From Rutidosis leptorrhynchoides (lineage: Eukaryota > Streptophyta > Magnoliopsida > Asterales > Asteraceae), in contig NC_092341.1 of the NCBI RefSeq assembly GCF_046630445.1, positions 256,790,501 through 256,854,500 of the forward strand: 64,000 bases of DNA, given 5' to 3'. The stretch's first letter is position 1, and every line of letters starts with the position of its first letter. Under the pieces are notes generated by a model. The model made no database searches. It worked only from the letters and a program-made list of their open reading frames with translations, and was not told the origin of the DNA. This document shows positions 45,166 to 55,793 of this stretch, piece by piece. Position numbers and translations under genes: made by a program.

Positions 45166-46142
45166 TAACTTTCATCAATGACATCGATGAATTTGAAGAT
45201 ATTCTTGAAGCCATCCGTAAATCAATAATTGATTTCACACTATGCTTATCAGAACGGATCATGGCTATCCGAGAAGAATACAACCTCTATCTACAGAGAG
45301 AAGATAATAATGTTAAATTCTTAGAAGAGCGCATTCAAGACTTTATCAATACTCTTCACGATCATATCTACCATGAAGAAAGGCAACGAGAGCACAATTC
45401 AGTGGTTCGCACTATTCTCGAGACAAGATTTTGTCGAGATCAGAAGATCATTTACTCTAAGGTTTACAACACCTTAGCAGGATCTGCACTTACGTTCTCA
45501 GCAAACCAACGAGCACTATTGACTCTCATCCGGAAGCATATGGATCTTTTCAACGGACGCCCAACTTATCACTCTGATTTGCAAATGATCGAAGATATTC
45601 ACAGCCTCTTTGCTCTCTTGGAAAGAGATAATTTCGAAAGCACACCATACATGCTAGTGATTTACGTAACAATTGATCACCACGCTGATCTGATTATCAA
45701 AGAGTTTCGAGACGTAGTCACAGAAGAAGCAAAACGTAACAATCCATTTTCTCATCTTGAACCAGACCGAGTCAACATTGCCATCTACGTTACAAAGCAT
45801 ATAGCATGTATCTTCTGCGAATCCACAGATCCTAGTTTCATATTTAAAGCTGGATGGTGGGAGATATACTCAAAGATGGTAACATTAATGCTTGGTTCAG
45901 GATTACTTTTCATTTCTTTTCAGCTTCGCCTCTTGACCAATCTGTACAAAGCTACAGACTCCTACGATGGAGATCACCGTTTTGAAGATTTTGAGATACT
46001 GAAGATACAATTTCTGACACTATTTGAAGACCTCCAAAATGAACATCCTATCAGAGAGACAATCACAACCAACACTGCCTCAATGATTGAAATTCATGGG
46101 TCAATCAGCAGAACCGTAGATCATATTCTCATCGGACTTTAA
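45162..46142 (+). CDS. Unknown 326-aa ORF replacing pol in the Athila-like element
   Basis: The frame is open for 326 codons, starts MITFINDIDEFEDILEA and ends IDHILIGL-like at 46142. Residues 1-110 are strongly helical with heptad-like Leu/Ile spacing (EERIQDFINTLHDHIYHEER). Cys residues are few, and one hydrophobic segment (LMLGSGLLFISF) lies near residues 243-254, possibly membrane-associated or a buried helix. I recognise no reverse transcriptase, RNase H or integrase motif. An env-like origin is possible by position but not supported by sequence. It overlaps the preceding ORF by four bases. Gag in the same element has several stops, yet this ORF has none. Confidence 0.6.
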   Translation: MITFINDIDEFEDILEAIRKSIIDFTLCLSERIMAIREEYNLYLQREDNNVKFLEERIQDFINTLHDHIYHEERQREHNSVVRTILETRFCRDQKIIYSKVYNTLAGSALTFSANQRALLTLIRKHMDLFNGRPTYHSDLQMIEDIHSLFALLERDNFESTPYMLVIYVTIDHHADLIIKEFRDVVTEEAKRNNPFSHLEPDRVNIAIYVTKHIACIFCESTDPSFIFKAGWWEIYSKMVTLMLGSGLLFISFQLRLLTNLYKATDSYDGDHRFEDFEILKIQFLTLFEDLQNEHPIRETITTNTASMIEIHGSISRTVDHILIGL

Positions 46143-47872
46143 GATCTATCACGAGCTTAAACTGCACATTACCTATCTTTTAGACGATCCTCAAGAAAAG
46201 TACCAGACCTGCTACCACTTTTGGTCTGACATTTTCTCATGATTTATCCACCAAGACTCACATTCCCTAGAGAGGACCAAGATTACAACTACCAGAGGGG
46301 AATGTCTGCTTTTTCGGCATCATTAAGGTCAAGCCAACAACCTTAAACAAAAGCGCTTCTCGGGGGGAAACCCGTGCAATAAAGTAGAGTAGAAGAATAA
46401 AGGGTGACAAATGAGCCGATCAATAAAGGACGTAGCTTCCAAGATTGCAAGCCATCCAGTTTCTTCACAAACAACCACAACCATCTGCTGAGGGTACTCC
46501 TTTCTCCTCGTTATTAGCTCAACTTTTAATTATGCTACATCCTAGCTTATCACTAAGTGTGGGACTCCAACCCAAATAAACACTAGACAAATAATCCAAA
46601 TCTTTAACTAAAACTACTAAGTGTGGGATACACTAGGAACATTGAGAACAATGTTAGTCTAAGTGTGAGATGTTGGTATAATCTTTTTATGTTATATTAA
46701 AATAACCCATTACAAATATTTCAAGATCTTAAGCCAAATTTCAAAATTTTTAACAAGAGAAAACCTTTTTGAAAAAGTACTTTCGAAAACTTGAAACGTT
46801 TGTAAATAAAATTAAGGCTTAAGTAAGGTGAGAATCTTGTTGGGTCGAACCAATTCTCTAATAGAGCATTGCATGACTAGGCATTATCGACCCAAATTGA
46901 TTATGGTGAGGCATCCAAATAAGACCAGCATTCATCTTTAATGCCTCGCTATTTTCCGTTGAGAGTGCCGATGTCTGTACTCAGAGTCAGAACTTGCTTT
47001 AGATCTGCATTTCCAAGTAACAAAATGTGATTCGTGTATAATCAGAAAAGCTAGCCATTTGTCAGAATAAGCCTTTCACACCTTCACCACTTCTCCCACA
47101 TCAAAACCCTCATCCACATCATCTTTACTATCACTCGAAAAATCCAGAAAATGAGATTCCTCCCAAAAACCGATGTTATAAGCCTCGCAAGTATCATGGC
47201 AAAGGTCTTGAAAAAGTTTACCAGCAGAAAGTTTCTCGAGATAAAATTTCCAAAAAAAATGTATTTTCAAAGTTCTGAAAAAAGGAGCAGAACTTATAAA
47301 GAGAAACGCCGAAGAAAAACTCGACCGCAAATGCATATCACTCCAAAGGAGAAAAAGTTCAAAAGTGCTTCTCAAAAATATCAGCACTCCTATCTATCCT
47401 ATGTTTTCCGAAATTCCGAATAAAAGTCTTTAAAAAGACTATATTACCCTTTTTCCACCTCTTAAAAACAACTTCACTACCACTCCAAAATTTCTTTCCA
47501 GCATTGACAAATGACCTAGAAGCTATGGTTACCACCGTTTTCACATTAGTGGCAATTATTTGAGTCTTTATCAAGCCTATGACGATGGGTGTAACATGAC
47601 TGGCTATGAGTGAATTTCATTTCTTAGATCTATATGGAATCCTAAACACTTGTGTGAATTGAGTGACCCGTGAAAGTTAGCCTAAGTCCTGTAACCTCCT
47701 CGCATGCTTGTAGATATAGTTTCAACCCTAACATAGATAACTCACCTTACTTTTCGCTCTTATGATAAAAAGAAAACCGCTTAGGTTATTAGAAAAGAAA
47801 CTCCGAAAGGATTTCTTAAAGTAAAAACGAGAAGTTTGCTTGAGGACAAGCAAAGTCTAAGTGGGGGATATT
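46143..47872 (+). other. 3' noncoding region of the Athila-like element with repeated PPT words
   Basis: CTAAGTGTGGGA occurs at 46553-46564 and 46617-46628, CTAAGTGTGAGA at 46659-46670, and CTAAGTGGGGGA at 47857-47868 immediately before the LTR. The last is the functional polypurine tract. The open frames at 47076-47574 overlap on both strands and look like chance frames. Confidence 0.65.
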
Positions 47873-49889
47873 TGATATCGGCTAAAAAGTCACGTTTTCA
47901 CCTCGGTATTGAGGACTCAAAACAACAAAGTTCCAAGCTTTATCTCCAAAATACTCAATTTGTCGGTTGAAATTGAAGATCAAGTAATTATGAAGATGGT
48001 GCAAAAAGAATCAAGAGAATCGGAGCTAAAATGAAGATTCTAGAGCGAAAACGGTGAAAGAAAAGAAACCAAGCTACGATCAAGGAAATCAAGTTACTAT
48101 CCAGTGAAATCACCAAACCAGGGCAGGCCAAACGGCTTATCAAATGGCCTGCCACTATGGGAAACGACCTGCCAAATGGGCCAAGCAAACGGGCATAAAA
48201 AATGGGTCACCATTGCAAACGGGTCCTGCAAACGACTTGCCAAACGACCTGCCAGCCGTTTATAGGAAAAATTGACTTCTATTTAAAGAATCTTTGTCAT
48301 CCATTTTTACACACACTTCAATTCACTTCTTTCTCTCTCTTTCTACAATATTAGTCATACTTTCAAGGTCTTCGACTCCGTGCGGAAAACCTAGTGCCCG
48401 GAGAAGAATGCCGAAGATTATATTAAGAGCGGTCCGGAGTTTGAAGTTGTCACTTTTGTATTCGGAACTTGTTTAATCTACTAGTACTTCTATCCTTTGT
48501 CTTTATACAATGTATTCCATTATTGTGCTCTGTGATATTGTTGCCGTGATTAGCGAGTAGTTATATTTAGTGTATGTTATGATGTAGTTAGTTATAACGC
48601 CGAAATAATATTATGGTTTGTGTATGTTGTTAAAATGCTTTCCGATTATGCTTTAAACTCAATCGCTTTTCCAACTAATAGAACGTAGTTATTGGCTCTG
48701 TTATTGGGAATTCGTGAACCCCGATTTAGACTACACTATCTGTGTTACCCCTTGGTACAAGAAGTCTATCGGATACAACGTAAGTTTGACTGAGGCACAC
48801 CGGTTGTAGTAAGTCCACCGAGCCTTGGATTCCGACTAAGGACTCTTTCGTAGTGAAACATCTAACTAGACCCCTAGTACATTATCGGTCTTAGACCATG
48901 CTAGTGTAGTCACCAAGCATATAAACTTCGTACATGCATGCTGAAGCACAACGGTTGTTGTAAGCTGCACCACTACGTAAGGCCATGGAACCCGGTCAGT
49001 GCTGATTAGTACACTTCACCATAACGCGGTCTCAAGCATTGCACCCCACTTGAGGGATTCTTAGTTAATTAAGGAACTGTTTGTTTAAACACATAAAGGA
49101 TTGGACCGTTAGGATAACCGAACGTGTTCATGGAAGTCAAACCTGACTTGGCCATGGTGTTCTTTATGGTTGAACTATTTTAAGGGCTTAACTATCTTTT
49201 AAACCCAATCATTAACGAAAGCATCGAGACACATCACGCCTCTCGGATATAGCAAACCATGTATTCTATAAAGCTTAAGAAAGTTTAGACCATTATGGAA
49301 TGTTAATACGTCACCCAACCGATTCGCTCAATTGGATGAGCCATCTGAAAGTGTATGCCTGTAGTCAGACTGCACGGGCGTTAAGGGTAAGGGACGTTTC
49401 TGTCTATTCAGAATCTTCAGGCCTAACGCATTACCCAGTGACATGTCTTATGATAGGGGCGTTTAGGACCAATGAATGTGTACAAGGTCACTACCTATTC
49501 ATGAGTCAGCATTCCATAATCTCGGCAAAGTAACTGATGAAATCATAGTATGCACTTGTTTTAACCTTATCTGAATTACAAACTTTATTGCATTTACTTT
49601 ACTTTATCTTATAAACCAGAAAACCCAAAAATTAGTTATATCACTACTCCTTCACTTTAGAATTATCTTAAGCTTTAATTATAGGTTCGATTCTACTGAT
49701 ATCTTAAAAATACGACCCTAGGTCATGCTTCCCTTACTCATAATAAGGAGTAGCACGATTTAGGCCCTGCTAAATATAAATTTAAAACTACCGATCCCCC
49801 CTCTTGGCAGCTGATTCTGACGTCTTGCGGCCTGATGACACCGCATAAATAAAACCGTCCGTTTTGGCCATATCGAGAGAGGGATATCA
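47873..49889 (+). repeat. 3' LTR of the Athila-like element
   Basis: 2017 bp, TGATATCGGC to GGGATATCA, colinear with 40091-42120 with many substitutions and small indels. Confidence 0.93.
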
Positions 49890-49894
49890 TCACA

Positions 49895-52800
49895 CATCTT
49901 AGAGCCTTAAGTGATACACATAATATCTAAAATTAGACTCTAAACATCTAAATAAGTATTCTGGAAACTCATATAGTTAAACAAAAGGTTACTTAGGGGA
50001 AATAATAACTTGAGACCAAATCACTAGCTTGTGACTATTTTGAACAAGAAAAAGAATTACCTTTCTTCGAAAGTGATAAAAAAAATGGTGATATAGTAGA
50101 AGTGATTTTTAAAGTCAAAGATACCAAATGATAAACCACTACTTGGCTATAAAAGACACCTTGAGTAAACCTATCACAAGCTTTTCGAAAACACACTTTA
50201 TAAAACTCAACATAGAGCCAAATCTGTCAGCGGTCGAACCTATGATCAATCGTGGATCGACCGTGGATCGACCGCATAGGCACTGATCAAAATGTGCTTT
50301 TGAAATTTTAAGAGCGGCCGTGGTTTGACACTTTTAGATGTTGAATCTTTTTAAATGGTTATAACATTAGTTTTACATTGTTTATTAGAAAGATTTAAAC
50401 ACTTGCTAATGTAAAGCTATTTATTGTCATCAAATTACACTTGTTTAGATGTCAAATTTTTAACCCATAAGTGATAATGATTCTCAAACAACTATAAGTG
50501 TACAAGATCAATTATTCTCACTCAAGACATGGACTTGGTTTATCAAATCTTAAAATATAAACATGTCTTAAAGGATAAACTCTAGTGTTTGAGAAAGGTA
50601 CTAAAATGGGTTAGGGCGAGAGTATTTAATGTTAACAACCTCGGACCCAACAAACATTGGGTACCAAGTTTTGTATCACCAACAAGTTGTAGGTTTGTTA
50701 ACACGTATGGTGGGAGATGATGTAATCACAAGTACTCAAAACACATGCCCATGATAAATATGTCACACCAAGCATAAAGAACATGATGATGGTGACGTAA
50801 TATTGGATGGACATATTTGAGGAATAATCATCGGTGGAGGTAACTTTACTTGCAAATGAAATACTCTTAAAAGTGTGCTATTTGATTTCTATCATACTAA
50901 ATGTTTAATATGAAAATATCCTAACATGCTAGTTAAGTCATATTTCATTTGAAAGAAGAGAACATGTTACAATTAGGTAGGTTGTCTTATATGCTTGCAA
51001 GTGAAATTGGTGAAAAGATTAAAACATGTCAATATATGTGTTGCATCATTTTCAATTTGATAACATATAAGGTTAGATCACACGACCATGAAACTAATCA
51101 TTAGAGATCTACCTAAAAGTAATGTATGATGATCATTAAGTGAGCTAAAGTGTTAAAAAGATCATTCTCATTAAATTGCTTTAACAAAGCACATACTTGA
51201 GAAAAGATGCTAGCATTGAGAGTGGATAAATGACAAAATCACCAAAAGAATCATAACAAAAAATGGAGACATTAATAGGAGATACATTAGATCTTAAGTG
51301 TGTAGTCTAAGTTCTCTGTTTTCTAGGTATAGTGTAGATTTCCAAAGTTCAACTTTGTAAGTTTTACTAAAGGGGTTGTATATGATTTCTATCATCTATG
51401 CTTAATGAGATACATTTGCGATGAAAGAACTCATTCTAGGCTTACACTTAAATGATATTATTCTTGTCTAAATTGCTAGAGTAGTAGTCATTGATAAAAA
51501 TTGTTAGGTAAACGCATAAGCGTTTGTTGAGTTGTCAAAATGTCTAAAACACACTTAGACATATTAGGACAGATGATTCTATATCATTGAGATTAGATTG
51601 CTTTAAGAATAATTCATGCTCTTAATTTCTAAACTAGGATTAGGTTTGTGTCAAAAGAACACCTAGAAAAAACAAGCGAAATGAAAAATTTCACTAACCT
51701 TTTAGATAAGTGCTAAGACATTAGGCACACCTATTGAAATCAATGCTAGATTATCACTCAAAGGTGTAGGTGTGACTCTAAAGGTAGGTACATCTCTAGG
51801 ATACTAAACCATACAAGGATTTTAATTGATTATGTGTGTATCATAAGAATGAATGTCAAGAATGCATATATACATGGAAATGCTTATTCTCTACTACCAC
51901 CAAATCTTTTGATAGACTTAGGGCATTCTGACTTGGTCATGCATGAGAAATGGTTAAAAGCTTACAGTATATTATTTGCTAAGAAGTATTAGAATGAAAT
52001 CTTAATTATGCAAATAGATGTTCATAACTTGGTCATTGATCCAATTAACCATTTTCCTTGTGATAAGTTCTATGAACTCATGGATGATAAGTTTGAAATG
52101 TAATTGATAGAGAAACTTGAATGCTTTATTGTATGCTTTACACTCTAGGCTTAACTCTAGGCTTAACTCTAGGCTTCCGCTCTTTATACACAAGGTGTAA
52201 ACCGCACAATCTTTGTTTTATCTCTCTTATGTGTCATATATGCTTTCATTGCTTGTATGATTATGTGTGCAACATCTACTTGCTATATTTATGTGCAAAT
52301 CTAAATGTCATACTTCTATGCTCATATGATTATCATGCTTGACAACTTGAGTTATCTCTATGAAACCTATGTTGCTTGAAATCATCTTGAAAAATGTTAC
52401 CCTACACACCTAAGGACCATTAACTTTCTAACTGAATTTTATTTATGAGGGTATTATGCTTAATATTTGTGACATCCAACATGCCATATATTTTTCATCA
52501 TGCTTATGTGCTTACATGCTTATGATTTGTTAACATGTTGAAAATTATGCTGGGATGTTTTTATGCTCATGATCTAATAGTATGTTGACATGATGATAAT
52601 TGTCTTATATCATAATTGTTGAGTGCCTGATAAGTAATTTGATATTAACTTGCTGACCATGAGTTTCGTGATTGCTTGTTACGTTATATCATTTAAGTGC
52701 ACTCTGGACTATATTTGAAAAGATAACTAAATAAGTAGTGATTTAATGAATATCATATTTTGATATTAATTTGCAAGTTAAATGCCTATCCGATCTAGTT

Positions 52801-53413
52801 ATTTAGGATATGCTCATAAATATTCATGCCATGGAACATGTCTTTCTTTGATTATCATGATTACTTGCTTGCCATGCATGATTCATACTTGTAGTGTGAA
52901 TTCTAATTGGGTTGATTATATGTGATTGCTTGTTTTGATGTGATATATGCTTGCCATAATGAAAATTATTCTTAAGTTCTATGTATGCATATATTTCTAA
53001 CATTGCATGTGAGACTTCAAACGCAATGTTATACTCATTACCCATGTAAAGGAAAGTCCAATATGTCACATTTTCGATCCGATGAAAGGATCTTTCGAAA
53101 AATATAAAGGGCTCTATAAATCATGGATATCATGTGTCTTGGAGTTTCGGATGATGGTGGATCGCTACTGTTTAGAAGAGTGGTGTATGTGTATTAGTTG
53201 ATTTATTCATAACCTCTTGGTTCTTAAAGGAACAAACACATGTAGCTCTCTCTACTACTACCAAAGTCGAGTATATAGTGACTGAAAGATCATGTGCTCA
53301 AGGCTTATGGATGAAACAAACTTTCCTCGATTAAGTTACCATTTCTTCCGAAAATCATCTATGTGTGCGTTCTCTTGCTAAATTGGACCAGTCAACCTAA
53401 TAAGTGATTATTT
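49895..53413 (+). pseudogene. Decayed Sirevirus gag-pol remnant
   Basis: Three fragments in order identify the interior. GPNKHWVP at about 50643-50666 resembles the conserved gag-pol junction (GPK-WVP). NVKNAYIHGN at 51852-51881 and FYELMDDKFEM ending near 52101 are reverse transcriptase remnants; the YVDD box has decayed to LVID in between. KEQTHVALSTTTKVEYIV followed by AQGLWMKQ at 53227-53334 is RNase H. Everything is interrupted by stops and shifts. Much of 50.0-51.8 kb and 52.2-53.2 kb is unreadable. An additional GGTCGACCG-like cluster lies near 50225-50275. Confidence 0.75.
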
Positions 53414-53637
53414 TGTAACACCCGTTTTTTAGTTACACGTTATTTCGAGCGTCATTCGAAATACGAGGCATGTAAGTGTATATTTGGATCCCAAATAAAG
53501 TTGGAGTTGATGTTCTAAAACCTTACCATTGGATAGTAAATCTCATTACGTTTCCAACGATATTTGATTCGTCAAAAACGGAGTTACGGTTTGAATGTTA
53601 CGACCAAAACAAGTTCAGTTTCAGACTCAGTTCATTG

Positions 53638-53712
53638 GGACTCCGTCCAGACTTTGGGACGCCGTCCAACAATGAAGGTTAGGACGCCGTCCAAGCTTTT
53701 TGGACGCCGTCC
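53638..53712 (+). repeat. GGACGCCGTCC motif cassette, upstream copy
   Basis: GGACTCCGTCC at 53638 and GGACGCCGTCC at 53657, 53682 and 53702. Each 11-mer is an inverted repeat (GGACG-C-CGTCC). The preceding GTTCATTGG is shared with the downstream cassette. Confidence 0.9.
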
Positions 53713-54713
53713 AGAAGGCCTGACGGGCCAGCAGCTCTATTTTACTCAAATTAAAAGGGGTATTTGGGTCTTTTCACTTGGGGTCAGTTTGGGATCATCA
53801 AAAATGATCTAGAACTCCATTTGGAGCTCATTCTCACCCACACAAAACACTCTCATCTTATTTTAGAGAGAGAGGGTTAATTTATAGTGAGAAAGCTTGG
53901 TTTGGTGAAGAAGATGAGCGTTTCGGGTCAAAGCTCGAGAGTTAAAGTTGTTCCTTTCGTTCACGGCTACATTTTGGTAGTATTGGTAAGTCTCAACTCC
54001 GAATTTCATTGTTAAGATTCTTGTGTACATTTAGGGTTTGAGCTTGTTATTTGTAAAACCCTTTTAGATGATGAAGAGGGTTTATGGAAACCCACTATTT
54101 TGATATTTTGCGGGTTTTGGGTTGGTTAATGATTTAAGCATGTTTAAGGTTTGTAAGTGGGGTATAATCACTAGTATTAGTGATTTTAGGAGTGTTCGAA
54201 CTTGTAAGACCCATTTGGGGGTAAAATGGGTGAATTTGGGTTATGTTGAGATAAGGAAAACCCTAATAGCTATGATCTAGGGTTTGGCCATGTGAATTGA
54301 AGTTGTAAGTGTTAAATTGTGTTGATTAGTCATTAATACACTTGTAAATGATGGAAGAATTGTAAATGGGTCATGTTTGGCTAAAATGGTATGTATAAGT
54401 GTTGAAATGGGTCAAATGAGTTAAGGTTGACTTAATTGGGTGAAATGGGTATGAAACACCCTAAGTTTGTGCTAATTGGTGTTAGTAGACTTACATCACT
54501 AGTTTTAGTAATTAAAGATGAGTCTTGGCCATTTTAGGGGCTGTTTTGGGTGTGAGTGAGTATTGTGGTTAATTCCACAAGTTGTGTATTGAATGTGTAC
54601 TTATGTATTAGGTACCTTGCTCGAAGCATACGGAAGTGCTAAATCACCACCGACATGATAAGGTGAGTGGAATAATTATATGTGTAGGTATATAATGTAT
54701 CTATTTGTTGTAG

Positions 54714-54971
54714 CGTGAAATGTGTAGTGTCGAGGTACTAAGACACCATGTTTCACGTGAAAAGTGTAGCATCGAGGTGTTAAAATGCCACTCGGGTGTA
54801 GCATCGAGGTGTTAAGATGCCACCTAGGAGTGTAGTGTCGAGGTGTTAAGACACCACTCCGTAAAATAATGAGTGTTGCATCGAGGTGTTAAGATGCCAC
54901 TCGGGGTGATGTGCCGAGGTGTTAAGGTGCCACCCTAGGGGTTAGTGGTGCGAGGTGTTAAGTGCCCTAAC
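54714..54971 (+). repeat. Array of seven covarying hairpins in the 5' LTR
   Basis: Seven units share the loop GAGGTGTTAA (GAGGTACTAA in the first). Loops begin at 54732, 54774, 54806, 54840, 54883, 54916 and 54952. Each is enclosed by a 5-bp upper stem (GTGTC/GACAC, GCATC/GATGC, GTGCC/GGTGC or GGTGC/GTGCC), a one- or two-base bulge on the 5' side, and a lower stem of about 4-11 bp that differs between units. Confidence 0.85.
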
Positions 54972-55637
54972 GGATGTTGTGAACACCGATGGCATTTTCG
55001 CGAGCGCCGTTCCCTTGTACTATTGGTTAACCATGGTTATTTGTGTTGTAGCGTAAGCATATTATATTTGTTCATATTATATATGCTTTTGTTATGCTAG
55101 CTTGATTATTGGAGGTTATAGCTTGTAATTGTGATGATAAGCTAATTGTGTTGCTAGCATGTATGCGGTATGTGAGTAAGTGTTTGCAAGTAGGTATATT
55201 ATATATGTATGTGTATAATTATTGCATTCACTAAGCCTCGGCTTACCCCTCTCGTTGTTTACCTTTTTACAGGTATTGTGTTATTGATGCTAGCTAGTTG
55301 TTAGACTAGACGTGCAGGAGCGGTTGGGCTTGATGGGGTAGCTTTCGGATAATTGGACGCGGATGGGGGTTTTGGTAGTCCCCGGGATTATGCTCTTGGT
55401 ATCGGGTTGGGTTGTAGAGTTCTAATCCGTCTAAAGAGATAAATGGGTCAAAACTGCTACTTTATTTGTAAAACGGGTCATTGTGAGCCCGGGGTTGTAA
55501 AACTTGTTTTTATGGTGGCAATATCTTAGTTTTACTTAATATGTCATATTGTGAAATTGGTTTCGTTGAAAAGTGTCGGGGAGCGAGTTTTTCGCTCGCG
55601 TGTAAACAAAAACTGATCAGTACTTTTTAGTTCATTG

Positions 55638-55712
55638 GGACGCCGTCCCAAATCCTTGGACGCCGTCCCAGTTGTAAAGGCTGGACGCCGTCCCGATTTC
55701 TGGACGCCGTCC
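55638..55712 (+). repeat. GGACGCCGTCC motif cassette, downstream copy
   Basis: Perfect copies at 55638, 55658, 55683 and 55702, in the same orientation and with similar spacing to the upstream cassette, about 70 bp before the LTR end. Confidence 0.9.
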
Positions 55713-55781
55713 AGATGGGCAGTCACAGAATTTTTTTTTTTGTGTCGTGTTTTTGGTAAATCAATGTTGGGTTGTTACAAG

Positions 55782-55793
55782 TGGTATCAGAGC
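55782..55793 (+). other. Primer-binding site of the non-coding gypsy element
   Basis: TGGTATCAGAGC two bases inside the 5' LTR, an exact match to the initiator tRNA-Met end; the next bases are ATAGTC. Confidence 0.93.

Larger units (their letters stand above)
40091..49889 (+). mobile_element. Non-autonomous Athila-like Ty3/gypsy element, TSD TCACA
   Basis: LTRs 40091-42120 and 47873-49889 have ends TGATATC..GATATCA. Target duplications TCACA at 40086-40090 and 49890-49894 are identical. The primer-site region, gag and protease are Athila-like. Reverse transcriptase, RNase H and integrase are absent; the interior is 5.75 kb with an acidic ORF and a 326-aa ORF in that place. The LTRs differ by several percent, so this is not recent. 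Confidence 0.92.
53414..55779 (+). repeat. 5' LTR of the non-coding gypsy element
   Basis: 2366 bp. It contains two cassettes of four GGACGCCGTCC motifs (53638-53712 and 55638-55712) and the seven-hairpin array at 54714-54971. Both recur in the 3' LTR. Confidence 0.95.

Noticed and set aside
47076-47574. Several frames on both strands near the 3' end of the Athila-like element
   Set aside because: They overlap in opposite senses and lie in the noncoding region before the polypurine tract. No env-like motif is visible.
53476-53812. Two overlapping frames of 68 and 82 codons that recur at 59343-59679
   Set aside because: They recur only because they lie in the two LTR copies. They cross the GGACGCCGTCC cassette and have no known similarity.
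54714-54971. CRISPR-like array
   Set aside because: Regular repeats with variable parts recall an array, but the variable parts are base-paired stem arms, the units lie in a plant LTR and no cas gene exists.
55782-55793. tRNA gene fragments
   Set aside because: The tRNA-like words at 6342, 33414, 39448 and 55782 are primer-binding sites next to LTRs, not tRNA genes.
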